Source: Parachlorella kessleri
Taxonomy: Eukaryota; Chlorophyta; Trebouxiophyceae; Chlorellales; Chlorellaceae
Reading direction: 5' to 3'
NCBI GenBank assembly: GCA_001598975.1
Contig: BBXU01001052.1
Coordinates: forward strand, 1-10,768
Length of the DNA: 10,768 nt
Shown: positions 1-9,373 of the stretch, piece by piece
Layout of the letters: the number at the start of each line of letters is the position of its first letter
How positions within the stretch are numbered: the first letter of the stretch is position 1
Made by a program: the position numbers and the translations under genes
The notes under the pieces: generated by a model
What the model was told of the DNA's origin: nothing
Databases searched by the model: none
What the model saw: the letters and a program-made list of their open reading frames with translations, nothing else

Positions 1-58
1 CCCCCACCACACACACGCACCACACACACACAGACACACGCAGGCACACACACACCCG
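1..58. repeat. CA-rich microsatellite at left edge
   Basis: The first 58 bases are almost pure CA dinucleotides with a few interruptions (AG, GC). The tract lies just downstream of the exon 6 donor of the minus-strand gene, so it is intronic there (GT-rich on the coding strand). It probably explains why the sequence starts here, since such tracts break assemblies. Confidence 0.85.
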
Positions 59-64
59 AAATAC

Positions 65-2184
65 CTGGCAGTAGTCGGTTTGGAAGTCGCCTAGCAGCTG
101 GCCAAGGTTGATGGAGGGGTCGTTGAAACTGAATCGGGCGATCAGCCCCACCACTGCCGCTACCAGGCCCTGGTCCTCCACAAATAGCCCCTTGGCAACC
201 GCCACATTGTCTGCCACCTGCAAGCCAGCAAGTAAGGAGTATAGTTGACAGTGTTATGACAGTGTCAGGCAGGTGGTGCACGACATGGCGCTACTGGCCC
301 AAATTAAGCGGGAAGAGGGGAGCGCGCTTGGCTGCCTTGTAAAGTGGCAGCAGGCGCAGCGGGGCTCATAACTGCACCGCCTGCATGCGAGCAGTGCAGG
401 CCAGCACAGGACAGACACTGGGAAAGACTGACCTAGGGCAGGCCTGCACTCCATCAGACTCCCGTCAGCCCAAAATGTTCTGCAACCAACCAAATTCAAT
501 AGGAAGCTCGCTTGCCTCACCTCGCCTACATACCACACCACAATGCCAATAACTACACTGGGGCGTCCTATAATACCCACACCAAGGCACAAAGAGCCCA
601 GCAAGCCAAACATATCACAAAACCACCCACCCACCTGGCTGCTCTGCAACTTGGGGCTGAATGTGCCGTTGCCACCCAAAGCCAGCAGGCCCAGCGCCGT
701 CAGCATGTTGTTAGTCACGGAGGAGTCGAGCAGGGCTGGCACCGCGCTGGCATTGCCGCTGATGGCGAGCGCCCCCAAGCTCAGCACCTGCACAGCGAGC
801 CACAGCACAGCACAGCATTTTCTAGAAATACTACCAGGAATCCAGACAAGCTGACACATGTAGCCGCACTGGAGTACAGTACCAGTCCTGCGCTCAGTGG
901 CTAGCCAGCACTGCAGCACAGTACCTGCCCCTACCTGGTTGTCCAGGAATCCAGAAAAGCTGACACACATAGTCGCACTGGAGTAGAGTACCAGTCCTGC
1001 AGCGGCTAGCCAGCACTGCAGCACAGTACCTGCGCCTACCTGGTTGTCCTCCACGACAGAGCTGTTGAGGCCCAGGTCAGCTCCAGCCAGCCCCCGGACC
1101 AGGCCAGCCGACACCGTCACCAGCTGGTTAAGAGACAGCTGGGAGCCAGCCAGGGTGGCTACTATGTTGAGGTCTCCGTTGGACGCAAAGGCCAGGGGGG
1201 CGACAAACTGGTTGCGGGTGATGTTGCTGTTGTCCAGGGTGACAGCATAAGAGGCGCCCCCTACACACAGGGAAGTACGTTTGATGAAACAAACGGCAAA
1301 TGGTGGAAGGACTGGCAGGTAGTGGTCCCTGTCCCCCAACTGGCTAAGCTACCCCAGCAAGACATGCGAGGGTGCAAGGGCTTGTTTGCACTGTGGCACA
1401 CAGCTTCCTGGCACAGACTTGTCACACTAGTGCACATGGAGCTGAGGGCTGTGCTTCTACCTGGAATCTTCAGCTCCCGGCCAAGATACACTGACTGGCG
1501 GTTCATGGTCACATTGGAAAGGGTTATGTCAACAGCCTTGCCGCCGCCGACTGCAAGCACAGCCTGCAACACCAGAAGCGGGGGTGCTCTTCAGCCATAG
1601 CAGCTGAGTGGCAGGTATCCTGCCTCACATGCAGCCCTGCAGGGTGTGGCTCTACAGCTCTACAGCTGCTCATACAGCTACCGGCATGCAATGCCTGGGC
1701 AGTGTGTCACGGGGCCAAGCTGAGCCTGACCCCTGCCCCCATCCTTCAGTAAAGAAAGTGTTGCCAGTACACACCTTTGCGGCCTCTACAAATGCATCTG
1801 CAGTCAGGGTGATGTCGGTAAAGGTAAACTCCACGGCTGACGAGTTCCTGGTCTGGTTTGCAGCATCTGCCAGGCTGACAACGCCCCCGGAAGTACTAAC
1901 CCAGCCCACAGCCCCCTCGCATGAGACTGTAGCCCTGTCGGTGCCTGCAGCACCGGCCATGCAAGGACGATAGCCAGTTAAGAAGTGAACTGCAAGGTGG
2001 AGGCCATTGGTTCTCAGATTCGAAGCCAGCATGGGGAGCCATGCAACGACATGTGAGGGGGGGAGCAAGACGACCTCTGCTGCTCACTTGTCGTCAGCCT
2101 GCAGGGCTCGAACGTGGTGTTCTGAGCCCATGCCCGTTGCAAGACTAAGAGGACACAAAAGGAGGTCAGAAGGCTGTGCGTCAT
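65..2184 (-). CDS. Secreted beta-solenoid-like repeat protein, N-terminal part (family not recognised)
   Basis: Partial spliced CDS. Exons on the minus strand: 2184-2088, 1944-1775, 1563-1461, 1260-1040, 787-635 and 217-65. All have GT donors and AG acceptors, and the phases agree (1, 0, 1, 0, 0). The coding sequence continues off the left edge; 299 residues are visible. The start is the first ATG after an in-frame TAA at 2229-2227. Residues 1-20 form a signal peptide: a hydrophobic stretch ending AWA, then QNTT. After it comes a repeat of about 28 residues with pattern L-x-[NDS]-S-x-[VIL]-x-x-N-Q-x-[VL]. Units start near residues 74, 104, 132, 160, 188, 217 and 244, with a weaker one near 279. 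Eight N-x-S/T sequons are present (N22, N62, N66, N106, N136, N189, N209, N237). Regular N and S positions with short hydrophobic strands suggest a parallel beta-helix or other solenoid; a degenerate leucine-rich repeat is the alternative. An extracellular or cell-wall location is inferred from the signal peptide and sequons. Exon structure is firm, function unknown. Confidence 0.75.
834..1047. repeat. Imperfect tandem duplication spanning an exon end and splice donor
   Basis: Two adjacent copies: 834-942 (109 bp) and 943-1047 (105 bp). They differ by scattered substitutions and a 4-bp indel near 891. The right copy contains the last 8 coding bases of exon 4 of the minus-strand gene and its GTAGG donor at 1039. 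The left copy repeats the same coding bases (935-942) and an equally good donor at 934. Both copies lie within or at the edge of intron 4 (1039-788). Confidence 0.9.
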
Positions 2185-2700
2185 GCTCCCGAGCTTCCGA
2201 TCACTTGCGTCTACAAACTCAATCACTTATACTGTCGTTACTTCTGCGGGCTCAAGAAGAATTTGAGACCATGCACAATTGAATAACACCCACAGGCAGA
2301 CGGGTTCGCCATAACGGAACGCGGTGCTTCGCGCCCTATGACGTAAATGGCAGTATGATTACCCCGCCGCCCGCTTCCCTAGCACCACAATGCTGCTCCT
2401 TGTCATCCACCACTGCCTCGGGCTGGACACACGGAACAGGACCAACGTGAGGACGTTAGGAGGCGTCAGAATGCATCCGCGGGATATAGATCGCGGACTC
2501 CCACCTGGGGCGAGCGGGGGGGGGAGGAGCTAGCAGAAGCTTCAAGGAAGCCTTCCTTTCGGCTCACATCACAAACGGAGGGTAGATGTAACACAGTTTA
2601 CCATGGCTGGGTTGTTCTTGATGGGCCAACAACTTGAAACAGTACGGAAAGTATAGAAGAGGTACCAGGCAAGGTGATGCCTTCAGTATCGGACCACAGT
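2185..2700. promoter_or_regulatory. Presumed promoter and 5' UTR of the secreted repeat-protein gene
   Basis: About 500 bp between the start of the minus-strand secreted-protein gene and the probable 3' end of the prenyl synthase transcript. No convincing coding exon is seen on either strand. It includes a G-rich tract (about 2513-2526) and a perfect 7-bp inverted repeat with a 1-base spacer (2544-2550 and 2552-2558). No clear TATA box was identified. The promoter role is inferred from position only. Confidence 0.35.
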
Positions 2701-3444
2701 GCCAATTTGCAACATTGAAGGATTACATATGATTATCACATATGCATATCGTAGCTACTTCAAAACCCTGACACTTAGCAACCCAGCACAATTAAACACA
2801 TGGAACCATCATAAAAACTTGCAGCCCCAGGGTCGAACCGTAACAAGGGTACTGGGCCTGAGGCTAGCAAGACGGCGTGTCAGAGCAATAGCAGGTGCTC
2901 GCTTGGTGCAGCTGCAACTGAGCAATAACAGACAGGCAACGAACAGACAAAAACAGCCTCACCGGCTATCTCCATACATAATCAATCGTAGGGAACCACC
3001 AGATACTCTGGGCATGGGAATGAAATGGAGATGGCGCTAAATGTATGGTACAAACAAAAGCAATGGCGCTGACGCAATGATGCCAGGCAGGCAGCGCACC
3101 ATTCTGAGGGTGCTCATTTTGCAGGAACAGGAAAGAGGTATCACCAATACTGCCTGCAAGCCATTGGCTTCCCAAGCCTGTCCCATAACGACAATCCATC
3201 CTTGTTTCCCAAAAGCAAGTTCGCACGCACGGCAGCACGGCTTGCGACTTCCCTTAGTTTGCCTTGGGTGCTGACAAAAAATACCTCACACATTGCAGGC
3301 TTGGACACCCTAGGATCCACATGATAGGTACCAGAGGGAGTCAGCAACAAGCCTGGGTAACAGCTCCAAATCAAAAGGCTTCTTGGCGGTTTTAAGCTCC
3401 GTGTTCAGGCCTGATTATGTGAATACCCAACATAGCCGCCTTCA
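2701..3444 (-). other. Probable long 3' UTR of the prenyl diphosphate synthase gene
   Basis: No protein-like exon could be found in these 744 bases. The small open frames on both strands lack recognisable motifs. The only minus-strand TGTAA I see in the stretch is at 2727-2723, about 720 nt after the stop codon, which suggests most of it is 3' UTR. Nothing else is recognised. Confidence 0.4.
2723..2727 (-). terminator. Candidate TGTAA poly(A) signal
   Basis: Minus-strand TGTAA in an AT-rich patch with two CATATG hexamers nearby. TGTAA is the usual poly(A) signal of chlorophyte nuclear genes. It is placed to end the prenyl synthase mRNA and lies about 540 bp upstream of the next minus-strand start codon. 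A five-base match is weak evidence alone. Confidence 0.35.
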
Positions 3445-6317
3445 TCAGTACAGGCGGTCCAACACATAGTCGACCATGCGCTCCAGGGACCGCTTGGAAG
3501 GGGTGTCGGGTAGGCAGCTCAGCGCAGCCAGTGCCGTCCGGCCCTCCTCACGAGCCAGCTGGCGTGACCTGCACACAACAAGTCCGCACAGACGCAATTA
3601 TGCCAAAAGGCGTAACACAAGCACTTGTTCCACCTGGTACAAGCTGGTAACATGGGTCCCCCAAGTCACCGCACTCCGTCTCCCACACCATAACCCCTGT
3701 GTGAGAAGCACCATAGCACAGCACCCTCTGCCAAAGGGCAACCCCCACACCCCATGTAAGCGGGCCCGGCCCCACAGACAGATCTCAGCCAGCTGCAATC
3801 CATCAGCTGCAAACACCATCATGTCGCCCACACAAATGCTAACCGACTCATTATTGTACCCCTTGCTGCTGCACCGTACCTTGCAATGCCGCCTCCCTCG
3901 TGTATAAGCGCCAAAGCCTGCTGCAGCGTGCCCTCCTCCTTGAACCGCCCCTTGATCAATTGCAGCAGCCGGGGGCCCACGGCAGGGTCCTGCATGCGGT
4001 CATGACACACCCTCGCATAACCCCACAATACTAGCAACACAAGTTAGCTGCTTGCAACCTGCAGAGAACCAGGACCAGGGCAAGTACACAAACTCTACGC
4101 ACACCAACCCCGGGGCAGGCAAACAACATAGGTGCCCCGTTCCACATGTGGCGCAGAACCCACGTGCACAATCCTTGCCTCCACTAACTAACCAACCACC
4201 AGTCTGCCGTCTGCCCGCAGGCACGGCCCACCTGCAGCGCGAACAGCACCGGTGCGGTGAGGTTCCCCGACGCCAGGTCCTGGCCCTGCGGCTTGCCCAG
4301 GGCCTCGCTGGACTGTGTGAAGTCCAGGATGTCGTCCACCACCTGGAAGGCCAGCCCCAGGTGCTTGCCGTACTCATACATGGCATCCTTGACTGCAGAA
4401 GGGGGAAAGAGAGGAGCAGGGAACAACATATGGGGTCAAGAGGCAGCACGCATACGATCTACGTTTGGTGTCGACACGCAGTCAGTCAGGCATACAAGCG
4501 TAACTGCCACACACTGTCACCATGATGTAACAGTTCAGGACTTGTAAACAAGGCCACAGATCCACCTCCTCATGGCACCACAGCAGCATTACGACCCATT
4601 GAACAACAATTCAATGGGTGTACGCCATCTCTTTACGCACCACCTCGTTACATGCAGTGAATAATAACCTCACCTTCATCTGTGCAGTCGGAGAAGACAG
4701 CAGCACAGCGGCAGGCAGCAGCAATCAGAGAAGCCGTCTTGAAATGCGACTTATCCAAATACTTCTCTAGCGTGATTTGCGTGTCGAACAGATTAGCCGC
4801 CTGGCTGATCTCGCCATCAGCAAAGTCTGCAATGACCTGGGAGATCAGCTTGATCACCTACACACAACAAGCACCCTTGGATGAGTAAGCGGCACACTAG
4901 CAGTGGTTGCAGCAACCAGTATATGCGGAGCTATGCAAAGCCAGTGCAACAGCTATGAACAGGCAGTCGGGCAAAGCAAGCCCGGCACCACCCAGCAATG
5001 CCTGATTGCTTGCCATTTTTATTGCAACTGAGCTGACCTTTACAGATGCACTAGTCCAACGGTTCTGATACCAAGCTGCACTGTTTGGCAAGCAGGCCCC
5101 CATCCAGCCAAACACACCTCAAGGTTTTCAAGCTGCGCCAGGTACCAGGAGGACTGAGCGAACAAGAAATCTCCCACCAGAACTGCCACACGGGTTCCAA
5201 ACAGACTGTTCACAGTCGCCTTCCCTGCAGCAGGACAAGCACATGAGATAGGATGGGCACGCTGAAGGCAGCTCGCTCGCTTCAGCTGAGTACACTTGGC
5301 TAGGTTCCAAAGCTGGCAATGAGATCTATGACTCCCCACCATTTTACCCAACAACTGACCACGATCGTCCAATAATGAAAGACCAGCAGCACCAGTGAGC
5401 CCTTCAAGAGTCACCGGTTCACGAACCACACTCCCCATGCCGGAAAGTGAACAAGCTAGGACAGCCAGGAGTCATTTACCTCTGCGGAGATCACAGTCGT
5501 CCAGCACATCATCATGCACAAGGCTGGCTGTGTGCAGCATCTCAACAATTTCCGCCAGCCTCCGGTGCTTCTCATTCATGTCACTACAGCAGCAGATACT
5601 GGGCATTCCTTTCAAGTCCTGCCCTATTCTGCTCCAGAGGAACGGCAGCATGCAAGGACGGAACAAGAGTGGAACGCCCAAAGCAGACTTGGGAACAGCG
5701 TGTATGACTAGGCAAGCACTATAAACAGGGCAGCAAGGCGGCAGGCAAAAAGAGCACACACAACAAGCCTCCCAGGAATGAACTGCCTGTGTCTCAAAAT
5801 CTCACCTCTGCCCTGAAAGAGGGAGAGTAGCTCGTGCGACAAGCAGGGTTATAAGAGGCCGCAGACGCTTGCCGCCTGCCGAAAATATCTGGTCTGCCGC
5901 CGTCATCAGCAGCGGGTGCCGCCGCCCCACCACGTTGCGCAGGTTCTGCCGCATTTGCTCCATGTCGGTCTTGACGGGGGCCATGACGTCACTGATAGAG
6001 ACGGCACTGTTGGGGACATCCACGTTGCCCAGCATGGAGAGGGAAGCCAGGTCCGATAGGGCGCTGGTTGCTTCAGCCAAGGGAGAGAAGACGCGCAGGG
6101 GAACAGCAGTGCTGCCTCTCTGCACTGGCCGAGGCGTGTCGTCTTCGCTGTCCCTCGAGCCCAGGGCCTGCGCTGTGATCCTCTGCTGCTGGAGATGCTG
6201 CAGCTGGTGGTGCTTGGGCCTGCTGCAAAGTGAGCTCCAGCCTCTGCGCCGGCCCTGTGGCCGACATAGACCTGTCTGGCACTCTGCTGAGCGCATACCT
6301 GTAGAGTGCGCTAGCAT
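3445..6317 (-). CDS. SPS: Plastid-type solanesyl (long-chain polyprenyl) diphosphate synthase, 7 exons
   Basis: Exons on the minus strand: 6317-5806, 5583-5480, 5224-5118, 4857-4674, 4392-4232, 3989-3880 and 3568-3445 (stop TGA). Phases match at every junction and give 433 aa. The enzyme adds isopentenyl diphosphate units to an allylic primer, making the long side chain of plastoquinone. Visible family landmarks: GGKRLRP near residues 148-154; the first Asp-rich motif DDVLD at 195-199, preceded by [18 protein letters not shown] in exon 3; KTASLIAA in exon 4; and the second Asp-rich motif DDILD at 322-326 followed by FTQS and LGKP. Alanine five residues before the first Asp-rich motif fits a long-chain rather than farnesyl or geranylgeranyl product. 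The first 60 or so residues are rich in Arg, Ser, Gln and Ala with few acids, as in a chloroplast transit peptide. A second in-frame Met at residue 8 could also start it. Length and motifs are normal for plant and algal SPS; the exact chain length cannot be read from sequence. Introns are 222-311 nt. Confidence 0.95.
4594..4619. repeat. Perfect 10-bp inverted repeat with 6-base loop inside an intron
   Basis: Arms ACCCATTGAA (4594-4603) and TTCAATGGGT (4610-4619) flank the loop CAACAA. It lies in intron 4 of the prenyl synthase gene (4673-4393), about 55 nt inside the donor. It could form a hairpin in pre-mRNA. No target-site duplication or transposon end was recognised. Confidence 0.8.
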
Positions 6318-6641
6318 GGTGCTCGGCTCACGAGTGCAGCTGAAAGGCGACTAAACTTCGACTTGCCTACCAAGTACACCGCTAACAAGCGCAAATAAGC
6401 CAACTATAGAGTGTCGGAGCGCTCGCCACCAAAGCTTCCTCGTGAAGACCATAAAGGTACGCCTGGTCGTGAAGTGGTCCAGGTAAGGGGGAAAAATAAG
6501 TGTCAAAATGAAATACGGAACCCAGCTGGTCGATAAACCCCCACAAACGCACGCCTAAAACAAAGCTCCGCGCCGTGTAAAATCCCAGCTGCTAACCTTC
6601 CTCGACGAAGCGCTGCACTGCGAGTCGCTCTAGGAGAGGTC
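6318..6641. promoter_or_regulatory. Shared divergent promoter region (SPS / glutaredoxin)
   Basis: These 324 bp separate two divergent start codons, so they must hold both 5' UTRs and probably both promoters. An AT-richer patch at about 6390-6410 reads TCTATAG on the minus strand, roughly 90 nt before the prenyl synthase ATG, and could serve as a TATA-like element. No other motif is convincing. No coding exon is seen. Confidence 0.5.
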
Positions 6642-8160
6642 ATGGTAACCATGGTGCCGCTGGCCCTGCAGCACTTGTCCCTGCTTGCTCAGGGGATAAA
6701 CGTTAAACGGCAGTGCCTGCGGCAGCGTCCAGCAGCAAGGATCGCAAGGCCTCACAGGCTGCAGCCCAGGGCAGCGGCTGGGCCAGGTGAGCCTGCGACT
6801 GTTGACTGTGGTGATAGCACTGCAAGTCGTCTACGTTTTTCCTCCTCGGAGAAGGTTGTGCGTGAGGAAGCATGAACAGCTTGCAGACTTGTCAAGGTTG
6901 CTATCCATTGATATTTGTGTGCTGGCTAGAAGTGTTGCACATGCCAGCACCCTAACGTTGTTTGTTGGCTAGCCGGCGTTATCACCTTTTGGGCACCTTT
7001 GCGTGGCAGCACGTGAGGATGGCAAGTTGGCTTGACATATATGACCGCCTTTTCTGCAGAGCTTAGCAGCAGCACTGCAGGCACTGGACTGCAGCCAGAG
7101 CTGAGGTCTGCTATTGAGCAATTTATTAAGGAGAACAAGGTACAAAGGGATTATGTCGGCACTTTTTGGCACCCTTGCCACTCCGCTTGGCCCCTCGCCT
7201 GTCTTCGTTGGTCCCACCCACACTCTATGCCTGCATTCTGTGAGCCGGCCTGGGCCGTCCCGTTGCAGGTGGTGGCATTCATCAAGGGCACAAAGCAAAT
7301 GCCCATGTGTGGCTTTAGCAACACCGTTGTTCAGATACTTAATGCCACAGCTGTGCCCTATGTTACGGTCAATATCCTGGAGGATGACCTTCTGCGCTCT
7401 GGTGAGGCTCCCCCGTGGACAGCAGCCCGGCTGCTGGCTTGGTGATGCTTATCGCTGTCTGTGTTTATCATGATGACCTTGGTAGATGGTGTACATTTTA
7501 GGGCACCAGCAAGCCACACGGCATCCTGGCGGGGGCTGCCTGCATGTCTGTAGCGTGCTTGGCCACTGTCGTGTTGGTGTCGAAGCGAAGCATAGTATGT
7601 GTTTTGTGGATAAAGCTCAGGCTTGCTCCATTACTTGTGGCATCCCAGCAGTCAGACCCTCCATGGTGATGCCCCTGCAGGCATGAAGGAGTTCAGCAGC
7701 TGGCCAACTTTCCCCCAGGTCTGTGGCAAATATTTGTGTGGGAGATTTCTTGTTTCCCCAGTAGATGCAGGAGTCATGTCACTGGTAGCCACTGTGCCAT
7801 TATAGTAGCCTACATGGTTCGCTTAGGTTATGCAATGTGCTTTGTCCATGCAGGTCTATATCGATGCTGAGGTAAGCCGTGCTTTAGCAGCTTTCTAAGC
7901 TGTGTGATGGCAGAGTCTAAACAACGGTGGTGCTGCTGCTGGTATCCTTGGTCTTGTCAGGCTCTTGTCACGCATTTGCCCCAACCCAGGTGGTAATAGT
8001 GCGTCACGTGGATGACATGAACTGTTGTTCTTGCTGGGCATGGGCGCTCTTTATGACAGCTTTTGTGTTGTTGCAGTTCTTTGGAGGTTGCGACATCATG
8101 ATTCAGGCGTACCAGTCTGGGGAGCTGTCTGAAACTCTGGAGAGGGCCCTCAACTCTTGA
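6642..8160 (+). CDS. Plastid-type CGFS monothiol glutaredoxin (GRXS14-like), 6 exons
   Basis: Exons 6642-6786, 7060-7139, 7269-7401, 7681-7718, 7854-7871 and 8077-8160 (stop TGA); phases 1, 0, 1, 0, 0 agree and give 165 aa. Class II glutaredoxins bind a glutathione-ligated 2Fe-2S cluster and help deliver or repair Fe-S clusters; the plastid members resemble plant GRXS14. Seen here: the glutathione-contact lysine in FIKGTKQMPMCGFSNT (K81), the CGFS active site at 89-92, WPTFPQ at 127-132 and GGCD at 141-144, all in family order and spacing. The domain (about residues 60-165) is full length. The first 48 residues are Arg/Ala/Gln-rich without acids, consistent with a chloroplast transit peptide. 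ATG 6642 is the upstream choice; the in-frame ATG at 6651 has a stronger ACCATGG context and would remove only three residues. The residue before the usual Glu-Phe is Ala (DAEFFGG) where Gly is more common. Exon 5 is an 18-nt microexon. The gene is divergent from the prenyl synthase gene. Confidence 0.95.
7854..7871 (+). other. 18-nt microexon (exon 5 of the glutaredoxin gene)
   Basis: Six codons, VYIDAE, lie between a CAG acceptor and a GTAAGC donor, with introns of 135 and 205 nt on either side. The peptide fills the strand between TFPQ and FFGGCD that the glutaredoxin family always has, so skipping it would remove part of the fold while keeping the frame. Gene predictors are likely to miss it. 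Confidence 0.92.
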
Positions 8161-9373
8161 GCAACACCAGTGCACCTGACTTGCTGCACTACATCATGCC
8201 AGCAGCCGGCCATGCTTGTGCTACCTCACCCGGAGTGCTTGGGGAGTTATATTGTTTGACATGTTTGTCTTATCTGAACAGTGGTGCCTGTGCCATGTTA
8301 CTGTGTGAGGGAATTTGAACTCACACAGCCGCTGGATGTCTCTGTAGCCGGATGCTGGAATGCACGCCGCTATGGTGTACCATCAAACGCTTGGGAATTC
8401 TGCCTAGGAAAACACTCTCTGGCACTTGAAATTGGAATTTTCTGCTCTCGGCGTACAGGTTTCATGTCTTCTTCTTGCGTATCTACTGTTCTTCAACATC
8501 AAGCTGGTTGTGGCCTTCATATTGTATAAGGGCACCATAGTAGCTGCCATGTAATCGACATGTGCTCGCTGCTCCGGATGTGCAGTGTCGCTGGCTCGCC
8601 AACAAGCAGTAACCCGTTGCATATTGCATGCAAGGGTGTGGAGGTAACTCTCTAGCCAAGAGACCAGGCACACAAGCTGCTATGCAGAAGGTGCCACATG
8701 AAGGGGCACAGCCCCAAAAAAACTTGTAGCCCCTCTCATCTGTTCCTGTAGGAGTCCACCAAAGCTCAGGCAAGAACCAGAGCACAACCTGCATCTAGCC
8801 GCTGTCAGTGCAGTTTGCGCTAACTATTTGCTCCTTTTGCACCGCCTGCCATCATCACCAAGAAGTGCCCGGGCTGGGATAACTTGCTTTCCACCCTGGA
8901 GCTTGCAAATCTTGCTTGCTGCCGTAACTGTTGTGAGGTTGGCATATGTCTTGGCTTTCCCTTCCTGCACACAAACATGCTACCCTGCTAGCTGTGGCCC
9001 AGCTCATGCTTCAGAACGAGCACAGCGGATCATGGCTGTGGACGCCGCTGCCACTTTCGTGCCAACGCTGTGCAAGCTTCAGCGTTGGCATCATGCTCTA
9101 TGCAAGCAAACACCGGGGAGCCATGTGTGAATCACTTGTGTTTCTCTGAGTGACCAATGACAGGCGAAGGGTTTGCCCATGCCACAACGAATGGGGAACC
9201 TTATTGATGTATGCAACCACTGTACTCTCACTTGCAAGGCAGAACACGTGGACAAGAAGCCAAGCTGCCCAGCCGCTGGTCAAAGTTTGCAAACTTATGA
9301 CTAACCCTGCGCTTCCTTGGGTCTCTCGTTCATTCACCCTACTCAGCCTTGTTACTTTCGTTGAGGCGAAGTC
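8161..9373 (+). other. Intergenic: glutaredoxin 3' UTR and upstream region of the ABC1 kinase gene
   Basis: About 1.2 kb with no exon I can support on either strand. Open frames here (for example around 8828-9130 plus and 9098-9415 minus) show no family motifs or plausible splice-linked continuation. The left part is presumably the glutaredoxin 3' UTR, ending near the TGTAA at 8550. The right part should contain the promoter and 5' UTR of the kinase gene. A short non-coding RNA or a poorly conserved gene cannot be excluded. Confidence 0.4.
8550..8554 (+). terminator. Candidate TGTAA poly(A) signal of the glutaredoxin gene
   Basis: First plus-strand TGTAA after the glutaredoxin stop codon, about 390 nt downstream, which is a normal chlorophyte 3' UTR length. 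Pentamer evidence only. Confidence 0.4.

Noticed and set aside
788..1039. Continuous open frame from exon 4 through intron 4 into exon 5, suggesting a single unspliced 361-aa minus-strand protein
   Set aside because: The intervening residues do not follow the 28-residue repeat, and clear GT and AG sites flank it. The frame is kept as a finding on alternative splicing, not as the main gene model.
2820..2850. GGTTCGA-like T-loop on the minus strand, possible tRNA
   Set aside because: The flanking bases do not form a T-stem, and no acceptor, D or anticodon arms could be assembled.
3476..6354. Several plus-strand open frames opposite the prenyl synthase gene (for example 3476-3907, 4052-4525, 5869-6354)
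   Set aside because: They are antisense shadows of well-supported minus-strand exons and introns, with no recognisable protein features.
8828..9149. Overlapping plus-strand open frames of 67-100 codons between the glutaredoxin and kinase genes
   Set aside because: Composition looks random: no domain motif, no plausible splice partners, and overlapping frames that cannot all be real.
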